A DNA stretch of 64,000 bases from positions 69,671 through 133,670 of the forward strand of contig NZ_BMNT01000006.1 in assembly GCF_014646695.1 (NCBI RefSeq), written 5' to 3'. Of this stretch, positions 26,662 to 37,162 are shown piece by piece. Every line of letters begins with the position of its first letter. The stretch's first letter is position 1. This DNA is from Sphaerisporangium melleum. Lineage in GTDB: Bacteria > Actinomycetota > Actinomycetes > Streptosporangiales > Streptosporangiaceae. The notes beneath the pieces were generated by a model. That model ran no database searches and was not told the origin of the DNA. It was given only the letters and a program-made list of their open reading frames with translations. The position numbers and the translations under genes were made by a program.

Positions 26662-27939
26662 ATGCGCGTGCCGAAACCGTTCTCCTCGCTCTCCGCGTTA
26701 CCCGCCCTGCTGCTCTCCGCCCTCCTGGTCACCACGACGCACGCGGCGAGCCCCGCCGCGGCCTCGGCGGCCGCCGAGCCGGTGGACGTCGCCTACCAGC
26801 GGGCCTCGTTCCCGCAAGGCCAGGCCGAGGGGGTGGCCCCCGGCCCCGTCCTCGCCTTCGCCCACCCGGTGGGCACCACCACCTACACCGACGCCCTGGG
26901 CACCAAGACCTGGGAGTACGCCCGGTGGACCGGCAGGGAACGCCCGATCGGCTTCGCCGCCACCGAGGCCATCGCCTCGTGGAACGCCGACACCCCGGCC
27001 GGGAGCTGGCTGCAGGTCGAGATGCGGGGCCGCAACTCCGCAGGCCTGACCAAGTGGTACGTCCTCGGCCGCTGGGCCTACGGGGAGGGCGACATCGAGC
27101 GCACCTCGGTGCCCTCCCAGGGCGACGCGAACGGCTACGTCGCCGTCGACACCTTCGTCGCCGCGGACGGCCGGCCGATCACGGCCTACCAGTTGCGGGT
27201 CACCCTCTACCGCACGCCCGGCTCCCACGTGAGGCCCACGGTGCGCACGCTGGGCACGATGGCCTCCGACGCGCCGGACCGGGAGACCGTGCCGGTCAGC
27301 CCCGGCGGCGCCGCCTGGGGTGTGGAGCTGAAGGTGCCGCGCCGCTCGCAGAACGTCCACGCGGGCCACTATCCCGAGTGGGACGGCGGCGGAGAGGCCT
27401 GGTGCAGCCCCACCTCCACCACGATGGTCCTCGGCTACTGGGGCAGATGGCCGAGCGCCCGGGACACCGCGTGGGTCGATCCCGCCGATCCGGACCCGGA
27501 GGTGGACTACGCGGCCCGGTACACCTACGACCACGACTACGAGGGCGCCGGCAACTGGCCGTTCAACACGGCCTACGCCGGGCGGTACGGCATGGAGGGC
27601 TTCGTCACCCGGCTGCGGTCGCTGACCGAGATGGAGCGCCTGATCGCCGCGGGCATCCCGGTGGTGACCTCGCAGTCGTTCAAGAAGGAGGAGCTGCCCG
27701 GCGCGGGCTACGGCACCAACGGGCACCTCATGGTGATCATCGGCTTCACCGCCACCGGCGACGTCATCGCCAACGACCCGGCCTCGCCGGACAACGACGC
27801 GGTACGCCGCGTCTACCCGCGGGCGAACTTCGAGAACGTCTGGCTGCGCGGCTCCAGCAGCCGCGGCATCGTCTACGTCATCCACCCGCCGAACCGGCCA
27901 CTGCCACCGGCCACCCCGGGCCTGCCCGCCAACTGGTGA
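26662..27939 (+). CDS. Secreted C39-like papain-fold peptidase
   Basis: The 425-aa precursor has a Sec signal peptide (residues 1-30, cleavage near THAASPA). A beta-rich N-terminal region (about 40-220) precedes a Peptidase_C39_2 domain. The triad is visible: GEAWCSPTSTTMVLGYW (Cys), NGHLMVIIGF (His) and IANDPASPDNDAVRR (Asp). Such exported proteins act outside the cell on peptides or cell wall. Specificity is unknown. AAGGTGAG lies upstream of ATG 26662. A strong terminator follows. Confidence 0.88.
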   Translation: MRVPKPFSSLSALPALLLSALLVTTTHAASPAAASAAAEPVDVAYQRASFPQGQAEGVAPGPVLAFAHPVGTTTYTDALGTKTWEYARWTGRERPIGFAATEAIASWNADTPAGSWLQVEMRGRNSAGLTKWYVLGRWAYGEGDIERTSVPSQGDANGYVAVDTFVAADGRPITAYQLRVTLYRTPGSHVRPTVRTLGTMASDAPDRETVPVSPGGAAWGVELKVPRRSQNVHAGHYPEWDGGGEAWCSPTSTTMVLGYWGRWPSARDTAWVDPADPDPEVDYAARYTYDHDYEGAGNWPFNTAYAGRYGMEGFVTRLRSLTEMERLIAAGIPVVTSQSFKKEELPGAGYGTNGHLMVIIGFTATGDVIANDPASPDNDAVRRVYPRANFENVWLRGSSSRGIVYVIHPPNRPLPPATPGLPANW

Positions 27940-28015
27940 CCAGCGGCGGCCCGGTGCACGGTCACGGGCCGGCCGGGCGGGCCCGGCGGGGACCATTCCG
28001 GCATCTGGCCTGACG

Positions 28016-28048
28016 CGGCCGCTCCGTCCTGCCCGGGCGGAGCGGCCG
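28016..28048. terminator. Bidirectional terminator, peptidase / glutathione peroxidase
   Basis: The 11-bp arms CGGCCGCTCCG and CGGAGCGGCCG are perfect, with an 11-base loop. It lies 76 bp after the peptidase stop and 12 bp beyond the convergent peroxidase stop. No T-run is present. Confidence 0.7.
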
Positions 28049-28059
28049 TGCGGGACGGG

Positions 28060-28554
<495 letters not shown>

Positions 28555-28741
28555 CCCGCAACCCTAGATCACCAAGCCACAACGCCCAAGAGCCATGCCG
28601 GTGTGCGGAAGGCCGGACGATGCCCCGAGGCGATCGGTGGGTCGCGAGCGGGACCGGCTCGGCGAATCGCCCGCGGTCGAACCACGCCGTGCGCTCGCGC
28701 TCCCACCCGTGCGGTACGCAGGTGCCCTCACCGGCGCTCGG

Positions 28742-29761
28742 TCAGCCCGGGTCGGTCTCCGGGGTGGAGGGGCGGGCCTTGCTGGGCTGCACCCGGGGCG
28801 GCTCGCCGGGCATCTTGGGGTAGTTCGGCGGGTAGGGCATGTCGCCGCGTTCGTCCTTGGCGTACCACTCCAGCAGCGGCTCGATGGAGAAGGCCTGGTC
28901 GTCGATCTCGCCGTGCACGTCGCCCAGCTCGGCGAAGCGGCGCGGGACGGTGCGGATGTCGAAGTCGCGAGGGTCGGCGTCGGCCAGTTCGTCCCAGGTG
29001 AGCGGGGTGGAGACCGGGGCGTGCGGCCGGGCCCGCACGGAGTAGGCGCTGGCGATGGTGCGGTCGCGGGCGTTCTGGTTGTAGTCGATGAAGACCTTCT
29101 CGCCGCGCTCCTCCTTCCACCAGGCGGTGGTGGCGAGGCTGGGACGGCGGCGCTCGATCTCGCGGGCGAGGGCGATGGCGCTGCGCCGCACCTCGGTGAA
29201 CGACCAGCGGGGCTCGATGCGGACGTTGATGTGGATGCCGCGCGTGCCGGAGGTCTTCGGGAAGCCGCGCATGCCGAGCTCGCCGAGCACCTCGCGCACG
29301 GCGAAGGCGATCGCGCGGGCGTCGTCGAAGCCGGTGCCGGGTTGCGGGTCGAGATCGATGCGCAGCTCGTCGGGATGCTCGACGTCGTCGGCCCGGGTGG
29401 GCCAGGGATGGAAGTCGATCGTGCCCAGGTTGGCGCAGTAGGCGATGGCCGCCACCTCGGTCACCCGCAGGGCGTCGGCGCTGCGGCCGCTCGGGAAGCG
29501 GACGGTGACCGTGCGCAGCCAGTCGGGGTGCCGGGGCGGGATCCGCTTCTGGTAGATCGCCTCGGAGAGCACGCCGTCGGGGTGGCGTTTGAGGTAGGTG
29601 GGCCGGTCTCTGAGCGCACGCAGAGCGCCCTCGCCGACCGACACGTAGTATTCGACCAGCTCGCGCTTGGTGGCACCGATGGCGGGAAAGTAGATCTTGT
29701 CAGGGTTGGTGACCTTGACGACCCGGGTTCCGACGGTGAGCTCGATGAACGGCGACGCCAT
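28742..29761 (-). CDS. LigD-type polymerase/primase (stand-alone PolDom)
   Basis: The 339-aa protein is the archaeo-eukaryotic primase-like polymerase domain of LigD. Motifs are KVTNPDKIYFP, EYYVSVGEGAL, RIDLDPQPGTGFDDAR (metal-binding Asp pair), KTSGTRGIHINVRI (His) and KVFIDYNQNARDRTIASAYS (third Asp). It adds ribo- or deoxynucleotides during non-homologous end joining. Here it is separate from ligase and nuclease domains. ATG 29761 begins the conserved sequence, with GGAGG very close (1-2 bases). No Ku gene is in the window. Confidence 0.92.
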   Translation of the reverse strand: MASPFIELTVGTRVVKVTNPDKIYFPAIGATKRELVEYYVSVGEGALRALRDRPTYLKRHPDGVLSEAIYQKRIPPRHPDWLRTVTVRFPSGRSADALRVTEVAAIAYCANLGTIDFHPWPTRADDVEHPDELRIDLDPQPGTGFDDARAIAFAVREVLGELGMRGFPKTSGTRGIHINVRIEPRWSFTEVRRSAIALAREIERRRPSLATTAWWKEERGEKVFIDYNQNARDRTIASAYSVRARPHAPVSTPLTWDELADADPRDFDIRTVPRRFAELGDVHGEIDDQAFSIEPLLEWYAKDERGDMPYPPNYPKMPGEPPRVQPSKARPSTPETDPG

Positions 29762-30024
29762 GCCTCCGACCGTACCCGCGGCCACCGACAGGAACCGGAC
29801 CGGACAAAACCCGTCGCACGACCGTCCGCGCCCGCTCACCGTGCCGGGACTCCGCCGGAGCACGGCGCGAGCAGGCCGGACGCCGGCCCTCCGGACCGGC
29901 CGGCGCGCCTGTTCCCGCCCGGACGCCGGGCACCTGATCGCGAACGCACGGCGTGCTTCTTACGGGGTGGTGACCAAGCGGCCGTATGCCATTACCCTCG
30001 CCGGCGCCCGCATAGGCTTGAGGC

Positions 30025-30429
30025 ATGGAAAAGGTGGTCAAGAGCGAGGCCGAGTGGCGCGTCCAGTTGTCCCCCGAGGAGTTCCACGTACTCCGCAAGG
30101 CGGGCACCGAGCGCCCGTGGACCGGTGAGTACGTCGACACCAAGGTCGAGGGGGTCTACTCCTGCCGCGCCTGCGGGGCCGAGCTGTTCCGGTCCGATAC
30201 GAAGTTCGAGTCACACTGCGGCTGGCCGTCGTTCTACGCACCGTCGGACTCCGACGCGGTCACCCTGATCGAGGACCACTCGCTGGGCATGTCGCGCGTC
30301 GAGGTCCGCTGCGCCCGCTGCGACTCCCATCTCGGGCACGTCTTCCACGGTGAGGGCTACCCGACGCCGACCGACGACCGTTACTGCATCAACTCGGTCT
30401 CTCTTCGCCTGGTCCCCGCCGGCTCCTGA
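30025..30429 (+). CDS. msrB: Peptide-methionine (R)-S-oxide reductase
   Basis: The 134-aa MsrB repairs methionine R-sulfoxide. Two zinc-binding pairs CRACG and CARCD are present. So are the substrate-pocket motif SHCGWPSFYAP, the conserved HLGHVFHGEG, and the catalytic Cys in RYCINSVSL. GAGGC lies 4-5 bases before ATG 30025. MsrA is not adjacent. It is followed by a terminator hairpin. Confidence 0.95.
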   Translation: MEKVVKSEAEWRVQLSPEEFHVLRKAGTERPWTGEYVDTKVEGVYSCRACGAELFRSDTKFESHCGWPSFYAPSDSDAVTLIEDHSLGMSRVEVRCARCDSHLGHVFHGEGYPTPTDDRYCINSVSLRLVPAGS

Positions 30430-30526
30430 CCGCGCGGGTCGTGGCCCGTCAGCCTGCGGTGTGACGCAAAGCGCATGAAAGGTGACGCCCTGCGCGTGTT
30501 CATGCTCCGGCCGGGTAAGTACAGCA

Positions 30527-30552
30527 CGGGCCCCCGTCTCCGCGGGGGCCCG
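30527..30552 (+). terminator. msrB-downstream hairpin
   Basis: CGGGCCCCCG pairs with CGGGGGCCCG, a perfect 10-bp stem with a TCTCCG loop, about 100 bases after the msrB stop and 27 bases before a possible small gene. Confidence 0.65.
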
Positions 30553-30578
30553 GCCCTTGCGTCCCGTGCGGGAGCCGC

Positions 30579-30800
30579 ATGCTGCACCTACGGCACAGGT
30601 GGGAGACCATCGAGACCATCGGACGGGTGGTCACGCAGCGCTGCGCGGTCTGCGGCAGGACCCGGGTGCGCGTTCTCCGGTCGCCGTCCCCTCCGAGCGA
30701 CCTGTCGGGTCACGCCCGGCCGCCGCGGGCCGGCCCTGTCTCCTTCCGCGCTCTGGCGGCGCCGGGTGGCCGTGCGCCGGCCCTGGCGGCCGCCGCCTGA
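30579..30800 (+). CDS. Possible small CxxC protein
   Basis: This 73-aa frame begins MLHLRHRWETIETIGRVV and contains one CAVCG zinc-ribbon-like pair, then a low-complexity tail. GGGAG lies 4 bases before ATG 30579. Many actinomycetes encode similar small CxxC proteins, but only the first 35 residues look protein-like, and a second frame overlaps. Treat as tentative. Confidence 0.35.
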   Translation: MLHLRHRWETIETIGRVVTQRCAVCGRTRVRVLRSPSPPSDLSGHARPPRAGPVSFRALAAPGGRAPALAAAA

Positions 30801-30843
30801 GCCGCCCGCCCTCCCACCCTTCCGCGCCTGAACGGAGAGCGGG

Positions 30844-31506
30844 CTAGCGCGGCTTGGGAGCGGTGAGGCGGCATGACCTGTCGCCGCCACCGATGATGTT
30901 GGCCAGCACCGGGTTGCCGTTCTGGCCGTACTCCGCCTGGACGAACACCACCGGATCGGCGTCCCCGACCTCCTGCGCGAGGTATTCCATGCCTCGCTTG
31001 CACAGGTCGAGGGCCGATTTGGAGTTGTGCGCGGACTCGGGGAGGTCGGTATAGATGCGGAGGTACTTGCCGACGGTGCGGATGTCGGTGATCCGCTTGA
31101 CCGCCTTGTCCTTCTCCCAGCGCCGCTTGAAGTAGGTCATCGCCGACGCGTCGGTGTGCTTGGACGGCCCCGACGCGGTCTTGTCCGGGTCGCGGGCCTT
31201 CTTGGCCTTGGCGCCGGCCGCCTTGGCCCCCGCGCCGCCCTCCCCTGTGGCTCCGGCGCCGGCGCCGTCCCACACGGGCGGCGCGAACGGCGCCGGCATC
31301 GCCGCCGGCGGCGCCTGCGGCGCTCCCTGCGCGGCCAGGCCGTCGTCCGGCCGCAGGAAGACCACGCCGGCCGCCAGGCCCACCACCGTGACGGCGGCCA
31401 GCGCCGTGCAGCTTTCGAGTACGACTCTGCTCCGGGGCTTGCGCCGCCGGTGCCCCCCTCGCCTGGACCGTGCCAGACTCTTGCCCCTGTTCACCCTCTG
31501 CCTCAC
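30844..31506 (-). CDS. Hypothetical membrane-anchored protein
   Basis: The 220-aa protein has a highly basic cytoplasmic N-terminus (RSRRGGHRRRKPRSR), one transmembrane helix (CTALAAVTVVGLAAGVVFL) and an Ala/Pro/Lys-rich linker to about residue 110. A conserved-looking domain follows (TVGKYLRIYTDLPESAHNSK, DLCKRGMEYLAQEVGDADPV, VFVQAEYGQNGNPVLANI) that would be extracytoplasmic. No family name is recognised. GTG 31506 is the assumed start; GTG 31494 is an alternative. Confidence 0.7.
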   Translation of the reverse strand: MRQRVNRGKSLARSRRGGHRRRKPRSRVVLESCTALAAVTVVGLAAGVVFLRPDDGLAAQGAPQAPPAAMPAPFAPPVWDGAGAGATGEGGAGAKAAGAKAKKARDPDKTASGPSKHTDASAMTYFKRRWEKDKAVKRITDIRTVGKYLRIYTDLPESAHNSKSALDLCKRGMEYLAQEVGDADPVVFVQAEYGQNGNPVLANIIGGGDRSCRLTAPKPR

Positions 31507-31670
31507 TTCGACACGGGAATCCTCCCGAGTATGCCAAAGATCGGAGTCTGGCGAGGGTTGTTGGCTTGAAATCGCTTTTGAAGCTTACTGAGCCTTACGA
31601 GAGTCTTGAGCGACGCATGCCGGGTTTGTCGGGACGGCCGCGCCGCCGCCGACGACAGCGGCGGCGGGCG

Positions 31671-32372
31671 TCACGGCAGGGCGGCGACCAGCTCCTCCAG
31701 CGGCTTGCGGGTGCCGGTGTAGAAGGGGACCTCCAGGCGGGTGTGCCTGCGAGCCTCTGCGGCGCGCAGGTCACGCATCAGGTCGACGATGCGGTGCAGC
31801 TCGTCGGCCTCGAACGCGAGGATCCACTCGTAGTCGTTGAGCGAGAACGAGGCCACCGTGTTGGCGCGGACGTCGGGGTAGCCGCGGGCGAGCATGCCGT
31901 GCTCGGCCAGCATCCTGCGGCGCTCGCCGTCCTCCAGGAGGTACCACTCCAGAGAGCGCACGAACGGGTAGACGCTGACGTAGCCGCGCGGCTCCTCCTC
32001 CGCCAGGAACGCGGGGATGTGCGACTTGTTGAACTCGGCGGGACGGTGCACGGCCATGACCGACCACACCGGCTCGCTCGCCCGGCCCAGGGCGGTGCGG
32101 CGGAACCGGCCGTAGACCTCCTGCAGGTCCTCCGGGGAGGGCGCGTGCCACCAGAACATGTAGTCGGCGTCGGCGCGGTAGCCGGCGACCTCGTACGCGC
32201 CCCGGGTCACCACGTCCTTCTCGGCGGCCTGGGACAGGACGGCCTCCGCCTCGTGCACGAGGTCGCGGCGCTCCGCGGGCAGCGCCTCGCGCACCCGGAA
32301 GACCGACCACATGGTGTAACGGATCACGTTGTTGAGGTCGCGTGCCTTCGGCCGCGCCTTCTCCTCGCTCAC
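31671..32372 (-). CDS. hemQ: Coproheme decarboxylase (chlorite dismutase family)
   Basis: The 233-aa protein is HemQ/ChdC, which decarboxylates coproheme III to heme b, the last step of the Gram-positive coproporphyrin pathway. Signatures are YTMWSVFRV near the start, [29 protein letters not shown] (His region), [16 protein letters not shown] (Tyr implicated in catalysis) and [11 protein letters not shown] at the end. GTG 32372 gives the expected length. It lies 50 bp downstream of hemG on the same strand and is probably co-transcribed. Confidence 0.95.
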   Translation of the reverse strand: MSEEKARPKARDLNNVIRYTMWSVFRVREALPAERRDLVHEAEAVLSQAAEKDVVTRGAYEVAGYRADADYMFWWHAPSPEDLQEVYGRFRRTALGRASEPVWSVMAVHRPAEFNKSHIPAFLAEEEPRGYVSVYPFVRSLEWYLLEDGERRRMLAEHGMLARGYPDVRANTVASFSLNDYEWILAFEADELHRIVDLMRDLRAAEARRHTRLEVPFYTGTRKPLEELVAALP

Positions 32373-32422
32373 AGCTCGCTCGCTTTCGTCGAATCTCGCA
32401 TCCGGCCGGCGGCGCACCCCGC

Positions 32423-33871
32423 TCAGCGGGCGCCGGCCGCGCGCCGGTCCTCCCGCCATTCTCCCCCGCCCTCGTCGCGCAGGTGCGAGAGCACCGCGGT
32501 CGCGGCCGACCGCGCGGAGGCCACGCACGCCGGGATGCCCACCCCGTCGTAGGCCGCGCCGCACACGGCGAGGCCGGGCTGGACGGCGACGGCGGCCCGT
32601 ACGCGGGCGACGCGGTCCAGATGGCCCACCTCGTACTGCGGCAGCGCCCCGCCCCAGCGGGTCACCCGGCTGTCCAGGGGCAGGCCCCGCGCCCCGGCGA
32701 CCTCGGCCATCTCGGCCATCGCCAGCGCGACCAGCTCGTCGTCGCCGCGCTGGAGGACGGCCTCCTCCCCCAGCCGCCCGATCGAGCAGCGCAGCACCAG
32801 GACCCCGGGGTCGGCCTCGGCCAGGTGGGGCCACTTCACCCCGCTGTAGGTCACCGCCTTGACGGCCCGGCCCTCGACCGGCGGCACGAGGTAGCCACTG
32901 CCGGAGGGCTGCTCGGGGAACGCCGTGCGGGGGTAGGCCAGCGTGATGATCGCCATGCTCGCGTACTCGACGCGGGACAGCTCGGCGGCGGCCTTGGGCA
33001 CCTCGCCGGACAGCAGCCGGGCGGCCGCGGGCGCGGGCACGGCGAGGATCACCGCGTCGGCCTCGATCGTCTCGGGGTCGCGGGTGGGCCCGGTCACCAG
33101 GCGCCACCCGCCGGGCGTGCGGCTGAGCTCGCGCACCATGACGCCGGTGCGCACCTCGGCGCCGGAGGCGGCGGCGACCCTCTCGGGCAGGCTGCCCATG
33201 CCGCCCTTGAGCGTGGTGAACACCGGGCCGGCGTCCTTGGGGGCCTTCTCGGCGATGGCCCGCGCGGCCTGGAGCAGCGACCGCTCGGTGCGGGCGGCGG
33301 TCGCCACGGCGGGCATGGTGGCGTCCAGGGACAGCATCTCGGCGCGGCCCGCGTAGACGCCGCCGAGGAGCGGCTCGACCAGCCGGTCGAGGACCTCGCC
33401 GCCCATGCGCGCGCGGATGTAGGCCGCGACCGAGACGTCCGAGGTGATCAGCGTGGCGGGCAGGATCTGGTCGAAGGGCACCCGGGCGAGCCCCGCGGGC
33501 GACAGCACCCCGGAACGCACCAGCTCGGTGAGATCGGTGGGAACGCCCATGACCTGCCCCTTGGGCATCGGGCGCAGCGCCCCTCTGCTGTACACCGACG
33601 CGCCGACCGGAGCGGGGTGGACCAGCTCGTCCGCCGCCCCTGCGGCGCGGGCCAGCTCCTTGCCCTCGGGGCGCCGCGCCAGCATGGCCTCGGCGCCCTC
33701 GTCCACCGGGACGCCGGCGACCTGCGAGACGCGCAGCTTACCGCCGATGCGCGGGGCGCCTTCGAGCACGGTCACCCTGAGGCCCGGCGCCTCATGGCGG
33801 AGATGCCACGCCGCGGCCAGGCCGGCGATGCCCGCGCCGACGACCACGACGTGCCGCCGAGTAGCTTCCAT
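32423..33871 (-). CDS. hemG: Coproporphyrinogen III / protoporphyrinogen oxidase
   Basis: The 482-aa flavoenzyme (HemY/CgoX type) oxidises coproporphyrinogen III to coproporphyrin III. The N-terminal FAD fingerprint is [18 protein letters not shown], followed by [30 protein letters not shown] and a C-terminal [18 protein letters not shown] that closes the FAD site. ATG 33871 follows GGGGGC. It is first of the hemG-hemQ unit. hemE is nearby on the same strand but separated by a gene on the other strand. The older name hemY is also used. Confidence 0.94.
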   Translation of the reverse strand: MEATRRHVVVVGAGIAGLAAAWHLRHEAPGLRVTVLEGAPRIGGKLRVSQVAGVPVDEGAEAMLARRPEGKELARAAGAADELVHPAPVGASVYSRGALRPMPKGQVMGVPTDLTELVRSGVLSPAGLARVPFDQILPATLITSDVSVAAYIRARMGGEVLDRLVEPLLGGVYAGRAEMLSLDATMPAVATAARTERSLLQAARAIAEKAPKDAGPVFTTLKGGMGSLPERVAAASGAEVRTGVMVRELSRTPGGWRLVTGPTRDPETIEADAVILAVPAPAAARLLSGEVPKAAAELSRVEYASMAIITLAYPRTAFPEQPSGSGYLVPPVEGRAVKAVTYSGVKWPHLAEADPGVLVLRCSIGRLGEEAVLQRGDDELVALAMAEMAEVAGARGLPLDSRVTRWGGALPQYEVGHLDRVARVRAAVAVQPGLAVCGAAYDGVGIPACVASARSAATAVLSHLRDEGGGEWREDRRAAGAR

Positions 33872-34073
33872 GCCCCCAGACGTTACCTGCCGCCCTGCTC
33901 GGTCCGCGCGACGGCCACGGGCACGCCGCGGACCCGGTAGGCAGGGGCGGGACGAGGTGGCGCGGGACAGGCCCGGGGCGGGAGGGGAGCGAGTGGCCGA
34001 GCGGCGCGCGAACGTGACGGCATCGTGACGCGGACCGCCAAACCGCGACCGGCCAAGCGTCGTCAACCAGGAC

Positions 34074-35387
34074 ATGAACGGATTACGGTGCCGTCCGGCC
34101 CTCGCGGGGGCCCTGGCGGTGATCGCCCTCGCCCTGACGGGATGCGGCGGGGGCACGAGCGGCTCTGACAGCGCACCGGCGGTCGCGCCCGCCGAACGGC
34201 GGGAGCCCGCCGCCGACGGCAGCGCGGCGGGCGGCGCGGAAGCACAGGACCAGGCGAAAGTACCGGCCGCACCCACGGCGACGGGCGGGCCTGCCGGGAC
34301 GGGGGTCCAGCAGGCCCGGCGCGCCATCGTCTACACCGGCGCGCTCAGGGTGCGGGTCAAGAGCGTCGCCGCGGCGGCCGACAAGGCCAAGCGCATCGTC
34401 GCCGACGCGGGCGGCCGGTTGGACAACGAGCGGGCCACCTCGACCGACGGGCAGGACACCGCCACGCTGGTCTTCAAGATCCCTCCGGGCCGCTACCAGA
34501 GCGTGACCGACCGGCTCGGCAAGGAGATCGGCACCCGCCTGTCGGTGGAACTCGGCACCGAGGACGTGACCGAGCAGATCGCCGACGTGGACAGCCGGGT
34601 GAAGTCCGCCGAGGCCGGGCTGGAGCAGCTACGGGCGTTGCTGAAGAAGGCCAAGAGCGTCTCGGACGTGCTGAAGATCGAACGGGAGCTGTCCGGGAGG
34701 GAGGCCGACCTGGAGGCGCTGCAGGCGCGCCAGCGCAGCCTGGCCTCGCGGACGGCCGACGGCACGCTGACCCTGGACATCGAGGGCGTCCCCGGCCCGG
34801 ACCCGGCACTGAACGCGCCCGCGCCCGAACGGCCGAACTTCCTCAGCGGCCTGCGCACCGGCTGGGACGCGCTCACCGAGACCGGGCGGGTCAGCCTGGC
34901 GATCTTCGGCGCTCTGCTGCCCTGGCTCGTGGTGGCCGGTCTGCTGGGGGCCGCCTTCGTGGCGGTGCGCCGCCTGCTGCGCGGTCTCCTGCCCGGCCGC
35001 CGTCCTGCCGCGGTCCGGTCACCCGCGCCCGTACCGGGGCCGGCGGGCCGGGCACGGGCCGACGCGCCGCCCTTCGGACCTGAGCCCTCCCCTGACGCCG
35101 GGCCCATTCCCTGGCGAGAGGAGGAAGAGGCGGCCACCTCGCACGATGCACCGGCGGCACCGGGCGAGGTGGCCGGCGGATGGTTCGGCCCGGCCGCGCC
35201 CGGCGATCCCGCGCACGGCCTGCCCGAGGACGCCGACCGGCTGACCGGGCCCACGTCTCCTATGGAGCCCGGAGCTCCGCGGCCGGCCCAGGCCGCGGAG
35301 CCCGCCGAACCGTCCGAGCGCACTGAGCCCGGCGATCCCGGCGATCACCGAAGGCCCGGCCCATCCCGAAACCCGGACGGCCCCTGA
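34074..35387 (+). CDS. DUF4349 lipoprotein
   Basis: The 437-aa precursor has a lipobox (IALALTGC, Cys 24), a low-complexity linker and the DUF4349 domain. The domain shows AIVYTGALRVRVKSVAAAAD, IVADAGGRLDNERAT, FKIPPGRYQSVTDRLGK, then a coiled coil with KIERELSGREADLEALQARQ. One transmembrane helix (IFGALLPWLVVAGLLGAAFV) and a long acidic, Pro-rich cytoplasmic tail of about 120 residues follow. Function is unknown. It sits between hemE and hemG on the opposite strand, ending 7 bases from the hemE stop. Confidence 0.88.
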   Translation: MNGLRCRPALAGALAVIALALTGCGGGTSGSDSAPAVAPAERREPAADGSAAGGAEAQDQAKVPAAPTATGGPAGTGVQQARRAIVYTGALRVRVKSVAAAADKAKRIVADAGGRLDNERATSTDGQDTATLVFKIPPGRYQSVTDRLGKEIGTRLSVELGTEDVTEQIADVDSRVKSAEAGLEQLRALLKKAKSVSDVLKIERELSGREADLEALQARQRSLASRTADGTLTLDIEGVPGPDPALNAPAPERPNFLSGLRTGWDALTETGRVSLAIFGALLPWLVVAGLLGAAFVAVRRLLRGLLPGRRPAAVRSPAPVPGPAGRARADAPPFGPEPSPDAGPIPWREEEEAATSHDAPAAPGEVAGGWFGPAAPGDPAHGLPEDADRLTGPTSPMEPGAPRPAQAAEPAEPSERTEPGDPGDHRRPGPSRNPDGP

Positions 35388-35394
35388 GCACCCG

Positions 35395-36432
35395 TCAGCG
35401 GGCGGACGCCTGGTGGACGAGATCGGTGAGGCGGGCGAGCTGGTCGGGGTCGGCCGTGGGCGGCACCCCGTGGCCGAGGTTGAACACGTGGCCGCCGGCC
35501 GCCCGCCCTCGCCGCAGGATGTCCAGGGCGCGCCGTTCGACGACCTCCCAGGGGGCGAACAGCACGGCCGGGTCGAGGTTGCCCTGCAGCGCCTTGTCCG
35601 GGCCGACGCGGCGCGCCGCCTCGTCCAGCGGCACCCGCCAGTCGACGCCGACCACGTCGGCGCCCGCCTCCCCGAGCAGGCCGAGCAGCTCGCCGGTGCC
35701 CACGCCGAAGTGGATGCGGGGCACGTCCAGGTCGGCGAGACCGGCGAAGATGCGCGAGGTGTACGGCAGGACGTACTCGCGGTAGTCCTCGGGGGCCACG
35801 GCGCCGACCCAGGAGTCGAAGAGCTGGATCGCCGAGGCGCCCGCCTGGACCTGCACCCGCAGGAAGGCCAGGCTGATCTCGGTCAGGCGGTCCATGAGGG
35901 CGTGCCACAGCGCGGGCTCGCCGTACATCATCGCCTTGGTGTGGTCGTGGTTCTTGGACGGGCCGCCCTCGATCAGATAGGAGGCCAGCGTGAACGGCGC
36001 GCCGGCGAAGCCGATGAGCGGGGTCGCGCCGAGCTCCTTGACCAGCGCCCCGACCGCCTCGGTGACGTAGGGCACGTCGCCCGGCGTGAGGTCGCGCAGG
36101 ACGGCGAGGCCGGCGGTGTCCCTGATCGGGGCGGCGATGACCGGGCCGACCCCGGGCCGGAGGTCCAGGTCCACGCCGATGGCCTTGAGCGGCACCACGA
36201 TGTCGCTGAAGAAGATCGCCGCGTCCACGCCGTAGCGGCGCACGGGCTGCAGCGTGATCTCCACGATGAGGTCGGGGGTGGCGCAGGCGGTGAGCATCGG
36301 CACGTCGGCGCGCAGGGCGCGGTACTCCGGCAGGGCGCGTCCCGCCTGGCGCATGTACCAGACGGGGGTGTGCGGGACGGGCAGTCGCCGGCAGGCGCGG
36401 ACGAACGGGGAGTCGGCGGTCTCAGGATTCAC
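35395..36432 (-). CDS. hemE: Uroporphyrinogen decarboxylase
   Basis: The 345-aa enzyme converts uroporphyrinogen III to coproporphyrinogen III. Motifs are [16 protein letters not shown] (substrate-binding Arg), [17 protein letters not shown] (catalytic Asp), [20 protein letters not shown] and [10 protein letters not shown]. Its length is normal. It feeds the hemG-hemQ coproporphyrin branch encoded further along the same strand. Confidence 0.96.
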   Translation of the reverse strand: MNPETADSPFVRACRRLPVPHTPVWYMRQAGRALPEYRALRADVPMLTACATPDLIVEITLQPVRRYGVDAAIFFSDIVVPLKAIGVDLDLRPGVGPVIAAPIRDTAGLAVLRDLTPGDVPYVTEAVGALVKELGATPLIGFAGAPFTLASYLIEGGPSKNHDHTKAMMYGEPALWHALMDRLTEISLAFLRVQVQAGASAIQLFDSWVGAVAPEDYREYVLPYTSRIFAGLADLDVPRIHFGVGTGELLGLLGEAGADVVGVDWRVPLDEAARRVGPDKALQGNLDPAVLFAPWEVVERRALDILRRGRAAGGHVFNLGHGVPPTADPDQLARLTDLVHQASAR

Positions 36433-37162
36433 CTGACCAGGGTGCCACGCGAGCCGCCCGGTCGCCCCATCACGGGGGCGGCACGCTCCCCGCGCGCCGC
36501 CGGACGAGTGGCCGTGCCGGGAGGGCCGGCGCCCGTCCTGGGATGGACGGCAAAGTTTGCCGCGAAAAAGTTACCTGGCTGACTGATGTCCAGTCATGAG
36601 GAACGACGCGGCGATCCGTACACTATGTCTGGTTCGGCAGGGCAGGCCCGGCCCCGGACGGTCACCGACCGCGTCAAGCGGCGGCATGGCGCAGGTACAG
36701 TACGTCACACGCGAGGTTCCTGGTCATGTCCCGGCTGGTGCAAATTTCCGTCAAATCACCGCGCGGCGTCGATTCGGTGACCACTTTCGGGACACGCCGA
36801 GCGCGTTGCGGGGAAATGTCGCCGGGACGTGTCACCGTCGGACCAGCCCTCGAGTTCACGGACAAGGCGCGCGCGGGGAACGCCTGCCATGCGGCGGCGT
36901 GCACACCTGTCCGTGCGAGCACTCGATCTTGGGACCCGACGAAAGGCCCGCGATGACCGCGATGTGGAGTTCCTCCGAGCACCGCAGTGCGCATTGTGCG
37001 CTCCGTGCCGGCGAGCAGCGGGCCGGGAAGCGTCCCCGCCATCACGACCGGGTCTCGGTGGAGCGGGGCGGGGCTCCGGTGATGGTGCATTGACCGGCCT
37101 TCCTCACTCCGGTGCATACCCCCCTGCTTCCGGCATCGCCCACTCCGGCCTACGCTGCCATC
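36433..37162. other. 730-bp region without an established gene
   Basis: The stretch between divergent hemE and DUF3000 has reduced GC and no frame matching a known family. Features seen are TGACTG-ATGTC-CAGTCA (36580-36596, inverted repeat), TACAGTAC at 36697-36704 as a possible -10 element, and a 46-codon frame at 36953. A non-coding RNA, a decayed gene or long regulatory region are all possible. Confidence 0.4.
36953..37093 (+). CDS. Possible short ORF (46 aa)
   Basis: ATG 36953 follows AAAGG at a 7-base spacing and opens a basic 46-residue frame (MTAMWSSSEHRSAHCALRAG...). Third-position GC is about 80 percent, somewhat low for this genome. No family is recognised. It could equally be chance. 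Confidence 0.22.
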   Translation: MTAMWSSSEHRSAHCALRAGEQRAGKRPRHHDRVSVERGGAPVMVH

